DNA of 64,000 nt from Streptomyces sp. NBC_01304 (GCF_035975855.1 NZ_CP109055.1:8618001-8682000); one strand, 5' to 3'. Positions 49,456 through 59,001 are shown, counted from the first letter of the stretch. Numbers and translations: made by a program. Notes: generated from the letters alone by a model not told the origin.

Positions 49456-50454
49456 ATGGGTTCCGAGGATCGTGCGTTTGGGCGTCGAAGGCTGTTAGGC
49501 GCGGGTGCCGCACTCGGTGGCGCGGCCCTGTGGGGCCAACTCGGTTCCACCGCACAGGCCTCGGAGGCGGCAGGCGCCGCCGGGGCGGGCGGCAAGGGCG
49601 GACGCTGGCCTGCCGGGTTCCCGTTGCCGAACGGCTTCCAGCCCGAAGGCATCACCATCGGGTCGAGGCCGGTTGCCTACTTCGGCTCGATAGCGAACGG
49701 CGACATCTACGGGGCGAGCCTGGCCACGGGCGAGGGCCGGGTCGTCGTCAAGGGGCTCGGCCCCGAGCATCCGGTGATCGGCTTGAAGCTGCACTCCAGC
49801 GGCCGGCTCTTCCTGTGCGGCGGGCCCAGCCGCGAGCTGCGGATCGCCGACCCGCGCAGCGGCGCGCTGCGCACGCTGGCCACGGTCGGCTCGGAGGGCA
49901 CCTTCGTCAACGACGTGATCTTCGCGCACGGCGCCGCGTGGTTCACCGACTCCTTCAAGCCCCAGATGTACCGCCTCGCCCTCGACGAGCGGGGCAGGCC
50001 CGGCGACGTACGTACGGTGCCCCTGACCGGCGACTGGGCGCAGGGCCCCGACTTCACGTCGAACGGCATCGAGCGGACCCCGGACGGCAGGGCGCTGCTC
50101 CTGGTCAACGCCTTCGCGGACGGCGGCTCGCTGATGCGGGTCGACCCGCGCACCGGTGCGGCCCGCAAGGTCGACCTCGGCGGCGCCAAGCTGCCCAACG
50201 GCGACGGGATGCTGCTGCTCGGGCGCACGCTGTACGTCGTCCAGCAGCAGCAGAACGCCATCGACGTGTTCGCCCTGGACCGGGCGGGCACGCGGGGCCG
50301 GGCGATCACCCGGATCACCGACCCCGAGCGCTTCCGGATCCCCACCACGGCCGCCGCGTGGGGCGACCGGATCTATCTGCCCAACGCACGCTTCGACGTG
50401 TCGGAGCCGGGGCCGACGACCACGTACGAGGCGGTGGCGGTGCGGCAGGTGTGA
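49456..50454 (+). CDS. Tat-exported beta-propeller (SMP-30/lactonase-like) protein
   Basis: A 332-residue protein. FGRRRLLGAGAALGGAALWG is a twin-arginine signal, with mature protein from about residue 40. The rest reads as six-bladed propeller repeats: PNGFQPEGITIGSRPVAYFGS, NDVIFAHGAAWFTDSF, SNGIERTPDGRALLLVN and NGDGMLLLGRTLYVV. Conserved Asn/Asp at blade ends match the SMP-30 metal site. Streptomyces homologues are sometimes labelled superoxide dismutase, for which I see no basis. GGAAGGA precedes ATG 49456. It is divergent from the subtilisin operon by 291 bases that show no clear feature. Confidence 0.78.
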   Translation: MGSEDRAFGRRRLLGAGAALGGAALWGQLGSTAQASEAAGAAGAGGKGGRWPAGFPLPNGFQPEGITIGSRPVAYFGSIANGDIYGASLATGEGRVVVKGLGPEHPVIGLKLHSSGRLFLCGGPSRELRIADPRSGALRTLATVGSEGTFVNDVIFAHGAAWFTDSFKPQMYRLALDERGRPGDVRTVPLTGDWAQGPDFTSNGIERTPDGRALLLVNAFADGGSLMRVDPRTGAARKVDLGGAKLPNGDGMLLLGRTLYVVQQQQNAIDVFALDRAGTRGRAITRITDPERFRIPTTAAAWGDRIYLPNARFDVSEPGPTTTYEAVAVRQV

Positions 50455-50543
50455 GGCATCAGGTGGGTGCGTCACGGCATCGGGTGTGCGTGCCTCAGCG
50501 CTGCGTGTGTACGTCGGGTGGGACGCACCCGGTGTGAACGCAA

Positions 50544-50574
50544 AGGTCGGGCCCCGCTGAGCGGGGCCCGACCT
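50544..50574. terminator. hairpin between convergent genes
   Basis: Perfect 14-bp stem AGGTCGGGCCCCGC / GCGGGGCCCGACCT with a three-base loop. Confidence 0.88.
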
Positions 50575-50598
50575 GTCTTGCGGTGCTGCCTACTCCGA

Positions 50599-51759
50599 CT
50601 ACTCCGACGGCGTGGGGCCGTCGCCTTCGGGCTCGACGTCGACGTCGCCTGTAGGCGGCTTGGCCTTGCTGTCCCCGCCGTCCTGAGGCGCGTCGTCGCC
50701 CGCCCCGCCGGTCGGCGGCTTGGCCGCGCTCTCCGCCTCGGCCGGCTCCGGCCCCGCCCCCGTCGAAGGCCCGTCCGCGGCGTCCGGCGCATCCGCCTCC
50801 GGCAGCTGCGGCTTCAGCGGCCGTGGGCGGTCGCCCGTGCTGTCGCGCAGATACGACGCGTCGCTGCCGTCTGTCGCGTGCCCGGGCCCGGAACCCGGCC
50901 CCTGGCCCGGCCCCGGACCGCCGTCGCGGCGCCGCAGGTACCGCTCGAATTCGCGGGCGATCGCCTCGCCGGACGCCTCGGGCAGCTCGGCGGTGTCCCG
51001 GGCCTCCTCCAGCGTCTGTACGTACTCCGCGACCTCGCTGTCCTCGGCGGCCAGCTGATCCACGCCCAGCTGCCAGGCCCGCGCGTCCTCGGGCAGCTCG
51101 CCCAGCGGGATGCGCAGGTCGATCAGGTCCTCGAGGCGGTTGATCAGGGCCAGCGTCGCCTTCGGGTTCGGCGGCTGCGACACGTAGTGCGGCACCGCCG
51201 CCCACAGCGACACCGCCGGTACGCCGGCGTGGGTGCAGGCCTCCTGGAGCACGCCGACGATGCCCGTGGGCCCCTCGTACCGCGTCTCCTCCAGGTTCAT
51301 CGTGCGGGCCAGATCCGGGTCCGAGGTGACGCCGCTGACCGGCACCGGCCGGGTGTGCGGGGTGTCGCCGAGCAGCGCGCCCAGGACCACGACCAGCTCG
51401 ACGCCCAGCTCATGGGCGAAGCCGAGCAGCTCGTTGCAGAACGAGCGCCAGCGCATGGACGGCTCGATGCCGCGCACAAGGACCAGGTCGCGCGGCTTGT
51501 CACCGCCGACCCTGACCACGGAGAGCCTCGTCGTCGGCCAGGTGATCTTGCGCACCCCGCCGTCCAGCCACACCGTGGGACGGTTGACCTGGAAGTCGTA
51601 GTAGTCCTCGGCGTCCAGCGCCGCGAACACCTCGCCCTTCCACTCCTTGTCCAGGTGCGCGACCGCGGTGGAGGCGGCGTCGCCGGCGTCGTTCCAGCCC
51701 TCGAACGCGGCCACCATGACCGGGTCGACCAGCTCGGGAACACCCTCGAGCTCGATCAC
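50599..51759 (-). CDS. parJ: PAC2 family protein, probable ParJ
   Basis: A 386-residue protein. The PAC2 domain spans residues 1-285: MIELEGVPELVDPVMVAAFEGWNDAGDAAS at the start and VLGALLGDTPHTRPVPVSG in the middle. It resembles the proteasome-assembly chaperone fold. The last 100 residues are Pro/Gly/Asp-rich and disordered. In S. coelicolor the gene between the mycothiol ligase and the gyl operon is ParJ, which controls ParA polymerisation during sporulation; the equivalent position supports that name, though three extra genes intervene here. GTG 51759 has AAGGAGG six bases before it. Confidence 0.8.
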   Translation of the reverse strand: MIELEGVPELVDPVMVAAFEGWNDAGDAASTAVAHLDKEWKGEVFAALDAEDYYDFQVNRPTVWLDGGVRKITWPTTRLSVVRVGGDKPRDLVLVRGIEPSMRWRSFCNELLGFAHELGVELVVVLGALLGDTPHTRPVPVSGVTSDPDLARTMNLEETRYEGPTGIVGVLQEACTHAGVPAVSLWAAVPHYVSQPPNPKATLALINRLEDLIDLRIPLGELPEDARAWQLGVDQLAAEDSEVAEYVQTLEEARDTAELPEASGEAIAREFERYLRRRDGGPGPGQGPGSGPGHATDGSDASYLRDSTGDRPRPLKPQLPEADAPDAADGPSTGAGPEPAEAESAAKPPTGGAGDDAPQDGGDSKAKPPTGDVDVEPEGDGPTPSE

Positions 51760-52065
51760 CCACGCCTCCTTCCGACGTGCTCTCGCGTACGCCCCAACCT
51801 TACGGCGTCCGCGGGGCCCCTCCGCAGCCCCTGTGCACGCCCCTTGCCCCAGGGGGTGAATACGCGCCGTCGTCACGGGAGCCGACGGTCAGGTCCGGAC
51901 TTGCGCCTGCATTCATCCGAGCTGTGCCCCTTCAACTTCCGTGACAGCTCTGGACGTTGACCGTGTCCGGCGCTATACATCGGACGACCGGGAAAGGTCC
52001 GATGTCACCGCCGCCCCGCCACAGGCAGTCAGGCGCGGCCGTGAGGACAGTCAACGGGGGCGCCC
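51760..52065. other. divergent intergenic region, 306 bases, with a long inverted repeat
   Basis: No gene is supported. At 51977-51985 and 51997-52005, ACATCGGAC and GTCCGATGT form a perfect 9-bp inverted repeat with an 11-base spacer. A TATACA (51974-51979) that could be the -10 box overlaps the left arm. The site is a probable operator for the fuconate dehydratase operon, with the GntR gene at the operon's far end the first candidate to bind it. Confidence 0.55.
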
Positions 52066-53379
52066 ATGAGCGAGACCGTCAGCGGCTTCGAGGTCCACGA
52101 CATCCGTTTCCCCACCTCCGAGCAGCTCGACGGCTCCGACGCCATGAATCCCGACCCCGACTATTCGGCCGCGTACGTGGTGCTGCGCACGGACACCGGC
52201 GCCGAGGGCCACGGCTTCTGCTTCACCATCGGCCGCGGCAACGAGGTCGTCGCCGCCGCGATCCAGGCGCTCTCGCCGTACGTCACCGGGCGCGCGGCCC
52301 CCCGCACCGCCGAGGACCTGGCGAGCCTGCACCACGACCTCACCCACGACTCCCAGCTGCGCTGGCTCGGCCCCGAGAAGGGGGTCATGCACATGGCGGC
52401 CGGGGCGGTGGTGAACGCCGCCTGGGACCTGGCCGCCAAGCGGGCCGGCCGGCCCGTGTGGGAGTTCCTGTCGGCGATGAGCCCCGAGGAGCTCGTCTCG
52501 CTGGTCGACTTCCGCTATCTGTCCGACGCGCTCACGCCGGACGAGGCCCTGGCCATCCTGTACGCCGCCGAGCCGGGCCGCGCCGAGCGGGCGGCCCTGC
52601 TGCGCGCCGAGGGCTACCCCGCGTACCACACCTCGGCAGGCTGGCTGGGCTACGACGACGCCAAGCTGGTCCGGCTCGCCAAGCAGGCGGTGTCCGACGG
52701 CTTCACCCAGATCAAGCTGAAGGTGGGCGTCGACCTCGGCGACGACGTACGGCGCCTCGGGCTGGCCCGCGCCGCCGTGGGCCCCGCCGTGCGCATCGCG
52801 GTGGACGCCAACCAGCGCTGGGACGTGGCCGAGGCGGTCCGCTGGATGGCGGCCCTCGCGCCGTTCGAGCCCTACTGGATCGAGGAGCCGACCAGCCCCG
52901 ACGACGTACTCGGCCATGCCGCCGTACGCGCCGGGCAGCCGGTCAAGGTCGCCACCGGCGAGCACGTCGCCAACCGCGTCGTCTTCAAGCAGCTGCTTCA
53001 GGCGGGCGCCGTCGACTTCGTCCAGATCGACGCGGCCCGGGTCGCGGGCGTCAACGAGAACATCGCGATCCTGCTGCTCGCCGCCAAGTACGGCGTCCCG
53101 GTCTGCCCGCACGCGGGCGGCGTCGGCCTGTGCGAACTCGTCCAGCACCTCGCCATGTTCGACTTCGTGGCGGTCTCGGGCAGCAGGGACGGCCGGGTCA
53201 TCGAGTACGTCGACCATCTGCATGAGCACTTCACCGATCCCGCGGTCGTCGAGTCGGGGCGCTACCGGGCGCCGGGCGCGCCGGGCTTCTCGGCCCGGAT
53301 GCGGCCCGAGTCGATCGCCGCTCACCGCTATCCGGACGGGCCCGTGTGGCGGGCCAGGGCCAACGGGAGGGCCTCATGA
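52066..53379 (+). CDS. L-fuconate dehydratase (enolase superfamily)
   Basis: A 437-residue enzyme that removes water from L-fuconate to give 2-keto-3-deoxy-L-fuconate. FTQIKLKVG has the catalytic lysine pair, AVDANQRWD the first metal Asp, [10 protein letters not shown] the Glu, TGEHVANRV the third ligand, and [17 protein letters not shown] the catalytic histidine. [18 protein letters not shown] and the 430-residue length match the fuconate dehydratase/ENOSF1 subgroup rather than other mandelate-racemase members. It overlaps the transporter's solute-binding gene by four bases. Fucose dehydrogenase, lactonase and aldolase genes are not in the window. Confidence 0.87.
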   Translation: MSETVSGFEVHDIRFPTSEQLDGSDAMNPDPDYSAAYVVLRTDTGAEGHGFCFTIGRGNEVVAAAIQALSPYVTGRAAPRTAEDLASLHHDLTHDSQLRWLGPEKGVMHMAAGAVVNAAWDLAAKRAGRPVWEFLSAMSPEELVSLVDFRYLSDALTPDEALAILYAAEPGRAERAALLRAEGYPAYHTSAGWLGYDDAKLVRLAKQAVSDGFTQIKLKVGVDLGDDVRRLGLARAAVGPAVRIAVDANQRWDVAEAVRWMAALAPFEPYWIEEPTSPDDVLGHAAVRAGQPVKVATGEHVANRVVFKQLLQAGAVDFVQIDAARVAGVNENIAILLLAAKYGVPVCPHAGGVGLCELVQHLAMFDFVAVSGSRDGRVIEYVDHLHEHFTDPAVVESGRYRAPGAPGFSARMRPESIAAHRYPDGPVWRARANGRAS

Positions 53380-54449
53380 GACTGCGTACGACGACGCGCC
53401 TGACAGCACGTACGAGGATGCGTACGACCTCGACGGTGGCCTGCGCCGTACTCCTTGCGGCGACCGCGCTCGCCGGCTGCAACCGGGAGAGCGATCCCGG
53501 CTCGGGCGGCGGCAAGGTCGGCATCGACATGCCGCGCAACGACAGCGACTTCTGGAACTCCTACCAGGACTATGTGAAGAAGGGCGTCAAGGACGGCGAC
53601 CTCGACTCCCTGCCGCTCACCAACTCCCTCAACGACATCGGCAAGCTCGCCGCCAACGTACAGACCTTCACCGACCAGGGCGCCAAGGCCGTCATCATGG
53701 CCCCGCAGGACACCGGCGCCGTCAAGGAAACGCTCAACCTCCTTGAGGAGAAGGACATTCCGGCCGTCAGCGTCGACACCCGGCCCGACGCCGGCAAGGT
53801 CTACATGGTGGTACGCGCCGACAACCGCGCGTACGGCGAAAAGGCCTGCAAGTTCCTCGGCGAGCAGCTCAAGGGCAAGGGCAAGGGCAAGGTCGCCGAG
53901 TTCCAGGGCGATCTGTCGTCCATCAACGGCCGGGACCGCTCCGAGGCGTTCAAGCAGTGCATGACCGAGAACTACCCGGGCATCAAGGTCTTCGAGCTGG
54001 CCACCGACTGGAAGGGCGAGGTCGCCTCCGCCAAGCTGCAGTCCACCCTGGCCGCGCACCCCGACCTGAACGGCATCTACATGCAGGCGGGCGGCGTCTT
54101 CCTGGAGCCGACCCTCGCCCTCCTGGAGCGCAAGAAGCTGCTCAAGCCGCCGGGCACCAAGGGGCACATCTCGATCATCTCCAACGACGGCATCCCCCAG
54201 GAGCTCGACGCCATCCGCGCCGGGAAGATCGACGCCACGGTCTCGCAGCCGGCCGACCTGTACGCCAAGTACGCGCTGTACTGGGCGAAGAAGGCCATGG
54301 CGGGCGAGAAGGTCAAGGCCGGGCCGACGGACCACGACTCGACGATCATCAAGATCCCGAATGGGTACGAGGACCAGCTGCCCGCGCCCCTCGTCACCAA
54401 GGACAACGTGGACGACCCGAAGCTGTGGGCCAACCAGCTGGAGAAGTAG
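53376..54449 (+). CDS. sugar ABC transporter solute-binding lipoprotein
   Basis: A 357-residue periplasmic-binding-protein-like lipoprotein with a lipobox LAGC ending a basic leader of about 33 residues. The mature part is the Rbs/Xyl-type fold ([50 protein letters not shown]-like and GIYMQAGG stretches). It overlaps the dehydratase stop (ATGA) and lies two bases before the ATPase gene. The operon context makes a deoxysugar such as L-fucose or L-rhamnose, or a related acid, the probable cargo. Confidence 0.87.
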   Translation: MRLRTTTRLTARTRMRTTSTVACAVLLAATALAGCNRESDPGSGGGKVGIDMPRNDSDFWNSYQDYVKKGVKDGDLDSLPLTNSLNDIGKLAANVQTFTDQGAKAVIMAPQDTGAVKETLNLLEEKDIPAVSVDTRPDAGKVYMVVRADNRAYGEKACKFLGEQLKGKGKGKVAEFQGDLSSINGRDRSEAFKQCMTENYPGIKVFELATDWKGEVASAKLQSTLAAHPDLNGIYMQAGGVFLEPTLALLERKKLLKPPGTKGHISIISNDGIPQELDAIRAGKIDATVSQPADLYAKYALYWAKKAMAGEKVKAGPTDHDSTIIKIPNGYEDQLPAPLVTKDNVDDPKLWANQLEK

Positions 54450-54451
54450 TC

Positions 54452-56017
54452 ATGCAGGGCACTGCTGCCGACCGGCCCCCGGCCGTGCGCGCAGAGGGCG
54501 TCGTCAAGCGCTTCGGGCCGACCCTGGCGCTCGACGACGCCCGTCTGACGGTCGCCGCGGGGGAGTCGCACGCGCTCGTCGGACGCAACGGCGCGGGCAA
54601 GTCGACGCTCGTGCACGTCCTGACCGGCCTGCACCCGCCGGACGCGGGCACGGTGCTCTTCGACGGCGAACCGGCACCGCCCTTCGGAGAGACGGCCGCC
54701 TGGCAGTCCAAGGTGGCCTGCGTGTACCAGAAATCGATGGTCGTGCCCGAACTGACCGTCGCCGAGAACCTCTTCCTCAACCGCTTCGAGCCCGGCGAAA
54801 AGCGCATCCATTGGTCGCGATTGCGGGCACGCGCGCGTGCCCTGCTCGCCGCCTACGGAGTCGACGTCGACCCCGGCGCCCGGGCCAAGGACCTCGCCGT
54901 GGAACAGCGGCAGTTCGTGGAGATCGCCCGCGCCCTGTCCTTCGGCGCCCGGCTGATCATCCTGGACGAGCCGACCGCCCAGCTGGACGCCCGCGGCATC
55001 CAGCGCCTCTTCGCCCGCCTGCGCGAACTGCAGGCGCAGGGCGTCGCGTTCCTGTACATCTCGCACCACCTGCAGGAGGTGTACGAGCTGTGCACGACGG
55101 TCACCGTCTACCGCGACGCCCGCCCGGTCCTCACCGCGCCGGTCGCCGGACTGCCCAAGGCGGAGCTTGTGGCGGCCATGACGGGCGACGAGCACGCGAC
55201 CGGCGCTTCCTCGGCGGCGTTGCCGGTACGCGGCCACGGCGGCGCCCAGGTCCAGGACGTCCCCCTGCTGCGTACCGAAGGCCTCACTCTGGCAGGCGAG
55301 TTCGAGCCGCTCACCCTCGCCGTACGCCCCGGTGAGGTGCTCGGCCTCGCCGGCGCCGCGGCCAGCGGCAACATCGCGCTCGGCGAGGTCCTGGCCGGCA
55401 TGCGCGCGCCCACGGCGGGGCGCGTCGTCGTACGGGGCAAGGCGGTCCGCCCCGGGAGCGTGCCGCACGCCCTCGACGCGGGGATCGGCTACATCCCGGA
55501 GGACCGGCACCGCCAGGGCCTCGTCCTCGCCCGCTCCGTCGCCGAGAACGCCACGCTCACCGTGGCGGACCAGCTGGGCCCCTGGGGCGCCGTCCTGCCC
55601 TCGCGTACGCGGCAGTTCGCCGCCGCGATGATCGCCTCGCTCGACATCAAGACCCGGGGCCCGGAGCAGCCCGTCTCCGGGCTCTCCGGCGGCAACCAGC
55701 AAAAGGTGGTCGTGGCCCGCGCGCTGGCCCGCCACCCGGCCGTCCTGGTGGCCCTGCGGCCCACCGCCGGGGTCGACGTGCGGTCCAAGGACGCCCTGCT
55801 CGGGGTGGTGCGCTCGGTCGCGGACTCGGGCAGCGCCGCGGTGATCGTCTCCGACGAGCTGGACGACCTGCGGGTGTGCGACCGGGTGCTCGCGCTCTTC
55901 CACGGGCGGGTGGTCGCGCGCTACGACTCCCGGTGGACGGACCGGGAGCTGGTGGCCGCCATGGAGGGCGTCACGGAGGCAGGCACGGAAGACGTCACGG
56001 AGGGGAGTCCGCAGTGA
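54452..56017 (+). CDS. sugar ABC transporter, duplicated ATPase
   Basis: A 521-residue RbsA-like protein with two nucleotide-binding halves. The first is complete: GRNGAGKST, the signature-like LAVEQRQFVEIARALS, and LIILDEPTAQLD. The second, from residue about 270, is degenerate: the Walker A position reads LAGAAASGNIALG with no lysine, and the Walker B position reads VLVALRPTAGVD with the acidic pair replaced, although LSGGNQQKVVVARAL is kept. Only the first site is likely to hydrolyse ATP. It overlaps the permease gene by four bases (GTGA). Confidence 0.87.
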   Translation: MQGTAADRPPAVRAEGVVKRFGPTLALDDARLTVAAGESHALVGRNGAGKSTLVHVLTGLHPPDAGTVLFDGEPAPPFGETAAWQSKVACVYQKSMVVPELTVAENLFLNRFEPGEKRIHWSRLRARARALLAAYGVDVDPGARAKDLAVEQRQFVEIARALSFGARLIILDEPTAQLDARGIQRLFARLRELQAQGVAFLYISHHLQEVYELCTTVTVYRDARPVLTAPVAGLPKAELVAAMTGDEHATGASSAALPVRGHGGAQVQDVPLLRTEGLTLAGEFEPLTLAVRPGEVLGLAGAAASGNIALGEVLAGMRAPTAGRVVVRGKAVRPGSVPHALDAGIGYIPEDRHRQGLVLARSVAENATLTVADQLGPWGAVLPSRTRQFAAAMIASLDIKTRGPEQPVSGLSGGNQQKVVVARALARHPAVLVALRPTAGVDVRSKDALLGVVRSVADSGSAAVIVSDELDDLRVCDRVLALFHGRVVARYDSRWTDRELVAAMEGVTEAGTEDVTEGSPQ

Positions 56018-57051
56018 CCGGGACGATGCGCACCACTGCCGTCGGCGAAGTGAAATCGCGCACCCGCGCGGGTCTGCGACAGCGCCTGGAGCACGTCCGG
56101 TGGAGCGACTTCTCCCTGGTCCCCGTGATCCTCGTCCTCCTGGTGATCGGCTACATCGTCTCGCCGGTCTTCCTGACCTCCACCAACCTCATCAACGTGG
56201 TGCAGCAGTCCAGCGAGCTCAGCCTCCTCGTGCTAGGCCAGGCCCTGATCCTCATCTGCGGCCGCATGGACCTCTCCCTGGAGTCGACCATCGGGGTCGC
56301 GCCCGTGCTCGCCATGTGGCTGGTCCTGCCGGTCGAGGGCGGCCGCTTCGCGGGGCTCGGCTGGCTGCCTGTGTGGACGGCGATTCCGGTCTGCCTGCTG
56401 GCCGGAGCGCTTATCGGCACCGCCAACGGCTTCCTGATGCTGAGGCTCCGCGTCAACGGGTTCATCGCCACCCTCGGCACGCTCACCATGCTGCGCGGCC
56501 TGCACATCGGCATCACCGAAGGGAAGTCCCTCACCGATGTCCCGGAATCCTTCCGGTACTTGGGCAAGGCCGACTGGTTCGGCGTCCCCGCATCGGTGTG
56601 GATCTGCCTGGCCCTGTTCGCCGCCGGCGGCGCGGCGCTCGCCTGGCTGCGGCACGGCCGCGCCCTGTACGCGATCGGCGGCAACCCGGAGGCGGCGCGC
56701 GCCGCGGGCATCCGGGTCGACCGGATCACCTGGACCGTCCTCGCCACCGGCGGCCTCCTCGCCGCCCTCGCCGGGATCCTCTACACCGGGCACTACGGCT
56801 CGGTGGCCGCGTCCCAGGGCAACGGCTGGATCTTCCAGGTGTTCGCGGCCGCGGTCATCGGCGGCATCAGCCTGAAGGGCGGCCGGGGGACACTGTTCGG
56901 CGCGCTCACCGGTGTCCTGACGCTGCAGCTCGTGGTGAACGTGATGACGCTCGGCGGGGTGCCCGCGCTGTGGAACCAGTTCCTCAACGGGGCGATCATC
57001 ATCGTCGCGCTGGTCATCTCGCGGTTCGCGAGCGGCGAGAAGCAGGACTGA
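56014..57051 (+). CDS. sugar ABC transporter permease
   Basis: A 345-residue RbsC-like permease with eight to ten membrane helices: LVPVILVLLVIGYIVSPVFL first, then LLVLGQALILICGRMDLSLES, the family's GxxDLS motif. LRHGRALYAIGGNPEAARAAGI is the conserved cytoplasmic EAA-like loop, and GGISLKGGRGTLFGALTG closes the fold. It pairs with the duplicated ATPase as a homodimer. The end of its coding sequence with the stop is repeated in the next 21 bases. Confidence 0.88.
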   Translation: MTGTMRTTAVGEVKSRTRAGLRQRLEHVRWSDFSLVPVILVLLVIGYIVSPVFLTSTNLINVVQQSSELSLLVLGQALILICGRMDLSLESTIGVAPVLAMWLVLPVEGGRFAGLGWLPVWTAIPVCLLAGALIGTANGFLMLRLRVNGFIATLGTLTMLRGLHIGITEGKSLTDVPESFRYLGKADWFGVPASVWICLALFAAGGAALAWLRHGRALYAIGGNPEAARAAGIRVDRITWTVLATGGLLAALAGILYTGHYGSVAASQGNGWIFQVFAAAVIGGISLKGGRGTLFGALTGVLTLQLVVNVMTLGGVPALWNQFLNGAIIIVALVISRFASGEKQD

Positions 57052-57078
57052 ACGAGGTCCTGGCAGGACTGAACGAGG
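57042..57078. repeat. 21-bp-period duplication over a gene 3' end
   Basis: GCAGGACTGAACGAGG occurs at 57042-57057, where it contains the permease stop codon, and again at 57063-57078, with a second TGA in the same frame. Confidence 0.85.
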
Positions 57079-57080
57079 CC

Positions 57081-57752
57081 CTAGAGGCTCGCCCGCAGCC
57101 ACTGCTCCACGCTCGCGATGTGCACCGTCGCCCACGACCGCGCCGCCTCCGCGTCCCGGTCCCGCAGCGCCCCGAGGATCATCCGGTGCTCGTGCAGCGT
57201 CCGGCTGACCGCGTCCTCCTGGGTGAGCCCGCGCCAGATCCGGGCCCGCGTGGTCGGCCCGGAGAGGCCGTCGAGCAGGGAGCAGAGCACGGAGTTCCCG
57301 GAGGCCTGCACGATGCCGCGGTGAAACTCCAGGTCGCAGGCAACCAGCTCCTCCACCGAGGGAGCGGGGCCGAGGGCGTCCAACTGCTCGCTGAGCGCGT
57401 CCAGTTCGGCCGTGCCGATCTGGGCGCTGGCGATCGCCGTGGCGGCGGGCTCGAGGATGCGGCGTACCGCCAGGAACTCCAGGACCGTGTCGTCGCGGTG
57501 GAAGTCGACGACGAAGCTGAGCGCTTCGAGGAGGAGTTGGGGGTCCAGGCTCGTGACGTACGTGCCGTCGCCCTGGCGCACATCGAGAATGCGGATCAGC
57601 GACAGGGCACGCACCGCCTCGCGCAGCGAGTTGCGGGACAGCCCCAGTTCGGCGGCGAGTTCGCTCTCCTTGGGCAGCCGGTCACCCGGCCGCAGCGCGC
57701 CGGAGACGATCATTCCCTTGATCTTCTCGATCGCCTCGTCGGTGACAGCCAT
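57081..57752 (-). CDS. GntR family (FadR/FCD) regulator
   Basis: A 223-residue regulator. The N-terminal winged helix spans about 1-70: AVTDEAIEKIKGMIVSGALRPGDRLPKESELAAELGLSRNSLREAVRAL. The C-terminal FCD domain has the metal-binding D and H positions (LEFHRGIV and HEHRMILGALRDRDAE). ATG 57752 with GAGG five bases before it is preferred over an ATG 17 codons upstream. It is convergent with the sugar operon and likely controls it, with a sugar acid as probable ligand. It follows the LLM gene by 89 bases. Confidence 0.85.
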   Translation of the reverse strand: MAVTDEAIEKIKGMIVSGALRPGDRLPKESELAAELGLSRNSLREAVRALSLIRILDVRQGDGTYVTSLDPQLLLEALSFVVDFHRDDTVLEFLAVRRILEPAATAIASAQIGTAELDALSEQLDALGPAPSVEELVACDLEFHRGIVQASGNSVLCSLLDGLSGPTTRARIWRGLTQEDAVSRTLHEHRMILGALRDRDAEAARSWATVHIASVEQWLRASL

Positions 57753-57841
57753 GGTGACCTCGCTGACTTCGCCCAGGACGCAGTCCTCGCCCCGAGCAGA
57801 CATCCGATGAATCGCTGATGATGCAGTGTACGCGGTGGGCC

Positions 57842-58900
57842 TCACTCCCACAGCGTGGTCGGCGCCTCCCGTCGTACCACCGGAGCGATCTCCTCGGCGA
57901 ACCGCTGCAGCAGCTCCACCTGTTCGCCCGCCGGCAGCCCGAAACCGTCGACACTCACCGACTGCAGATCATGCCGGTACACCTCGTGATAGCCGAGGAT
58001 CTTGTCGATGATCTGCTGCGCGCTGCCGATCAGTTGGGGACCGTCCGCGATGGCGTCCTCGATGGTGCGGAAGGGCGTGTTGTAGCCCGCCTTGCCCGCG
58101 AGGTGCGGCTTGAAGCTCTGGCGTACGCGGGCCTCGTACAGGTCCTTGTAGCGGGTGACGGCCTGCTCCGCCGTGCCGGCGATCAGCAACCCGCCCGAAC
58201 CGGCCGCCACATGGGCCCGCGCCGGATCATGGCCGTACGCCTCGAACCGCTCGCGATAGTGGTCGATCAGCTTGGCGTAGGCCGCGCGCGGCTGAATGGC
58301 ATTGGCGGTGAACAGGGGATCGCCGTGCTTGGCCGCCAGCTCGGGCGAGTTGAGGGAGGTCGCCGAGCCGTGCCACACGCGGGGGAGACCTGCGTACGGC
58401 CGCGGCACCGTCGTCACGTCCTTCAGCGGTGCCCGGAACTCGCCCTCCCAGTCGACGTTCTCCTCGCTCCACAGCCTGCGCAGGAGCTCGTACTTCTCCC
58501 TCTGCAGATCCCACTGCCGCTCCTCGTCGAGGCCGAAGAGGTCGAAGTGGCCGGCCTCCGCGCCCTTGCCGATGACGAGCTCGATCCGGCCGCGGGAGAT
58601 CTGGTCGAGCGTCGCGTAGTCCTCGGCGACCCGCACCGGGTCCAGGATCGCGACGACGGTGACGCCGGTGAGCAGCTTGATCCGCCGGGTGCGGGCCGCC
58701 AGAGCGCCCAGAATCACGGTCGGGCTGGAGGACAGGAAGGCGCCGGCGTGCCGCTCGCCGATCGCGTAGGCGTCGAAGCCGAGCCGTTCCGCCGCGACCC
58801 CGACCTCGATCACCTCCGCCAAACGGTCGGCAGCGGTGGGCAGTTCGCCGGTCAGGGGATGCGGGGCATGGCCGATGATCGAGAGCACTTGAAACTTCAT
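57842..58900 (-). CDS. LLM class flavin-dependent oxidoreductase
   Basis: A 352-residue luciferase-like protein of the alkanal-monooxygenase-like branch: VGVAAERLGFDAYAIGERHAGAF, DYATLDQISRGRIELVIGKGAEAGHFDLFG and PRVWHGSATSLNSPELAAKHGDPLFTAN. The length and 'AGHFDLFG' block resemble the FMN-using group more than the F420 group. It may be co-transcribed with the GntR gene downstream. Its link with sugar metabolism is only positional. Confidence 0.8.
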   Translation of the reverse strand: MKFQVLSIIGHAPHPLTGELPTAADRLAEVIEVGVAAERLGFDAYAIGERHAGAFLSSSPTVILGALAARTRRIKLLTGVTVVAILDPVRVAEDYATLDQISRGRIELVIGKGAEAGHFDLFGLDEERQWDLQREKYELLRRLWSEENVDWEGEFRAPLKDVTTVPRPYAGLPRVWHGSATSLNSPELAAKHGDPLFTANAIQPRAAYAKLIDHYRERFEAYGHDPARAHVAAGSGGLLIAGTAEQAVTRYKDLYEARVRQSFKPHLAGKAGYNTPFRTIEDAIADGPQLIGSAQQIIDKILGYHEVYRHDLQSVSVDGFGLPAGEQVELLQRFAEEIAPVVRREAPTTLWE

Positions 58901-59001
58901 GGCTCAACTGTCCCCGCGGCGTATTGCACCCGTATGTACGCGGTGTGGCACGCGCCCCGGCGGCGTACAAGAGGACGTGCGAGGCGGCGTACAGGAGATG
59001 C

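Noticed and set aside
49456..50454. Superoxide dismutase label used for similar Streptomyces proteins
   Set aside because: The sequence shows propeller repeats and a Tat signal, with no Cu/Zn-, Fe/Mn- or Ni-SOD motif.
39757..58900. Biosynthetic gene cluster suggested by several LLM oxidoreductases
   Set aside because: The LLM genes at 24.6, 39.8 and 57.8 kb are isolated and no synthase, carrier protein or tailoring set accompanies them.
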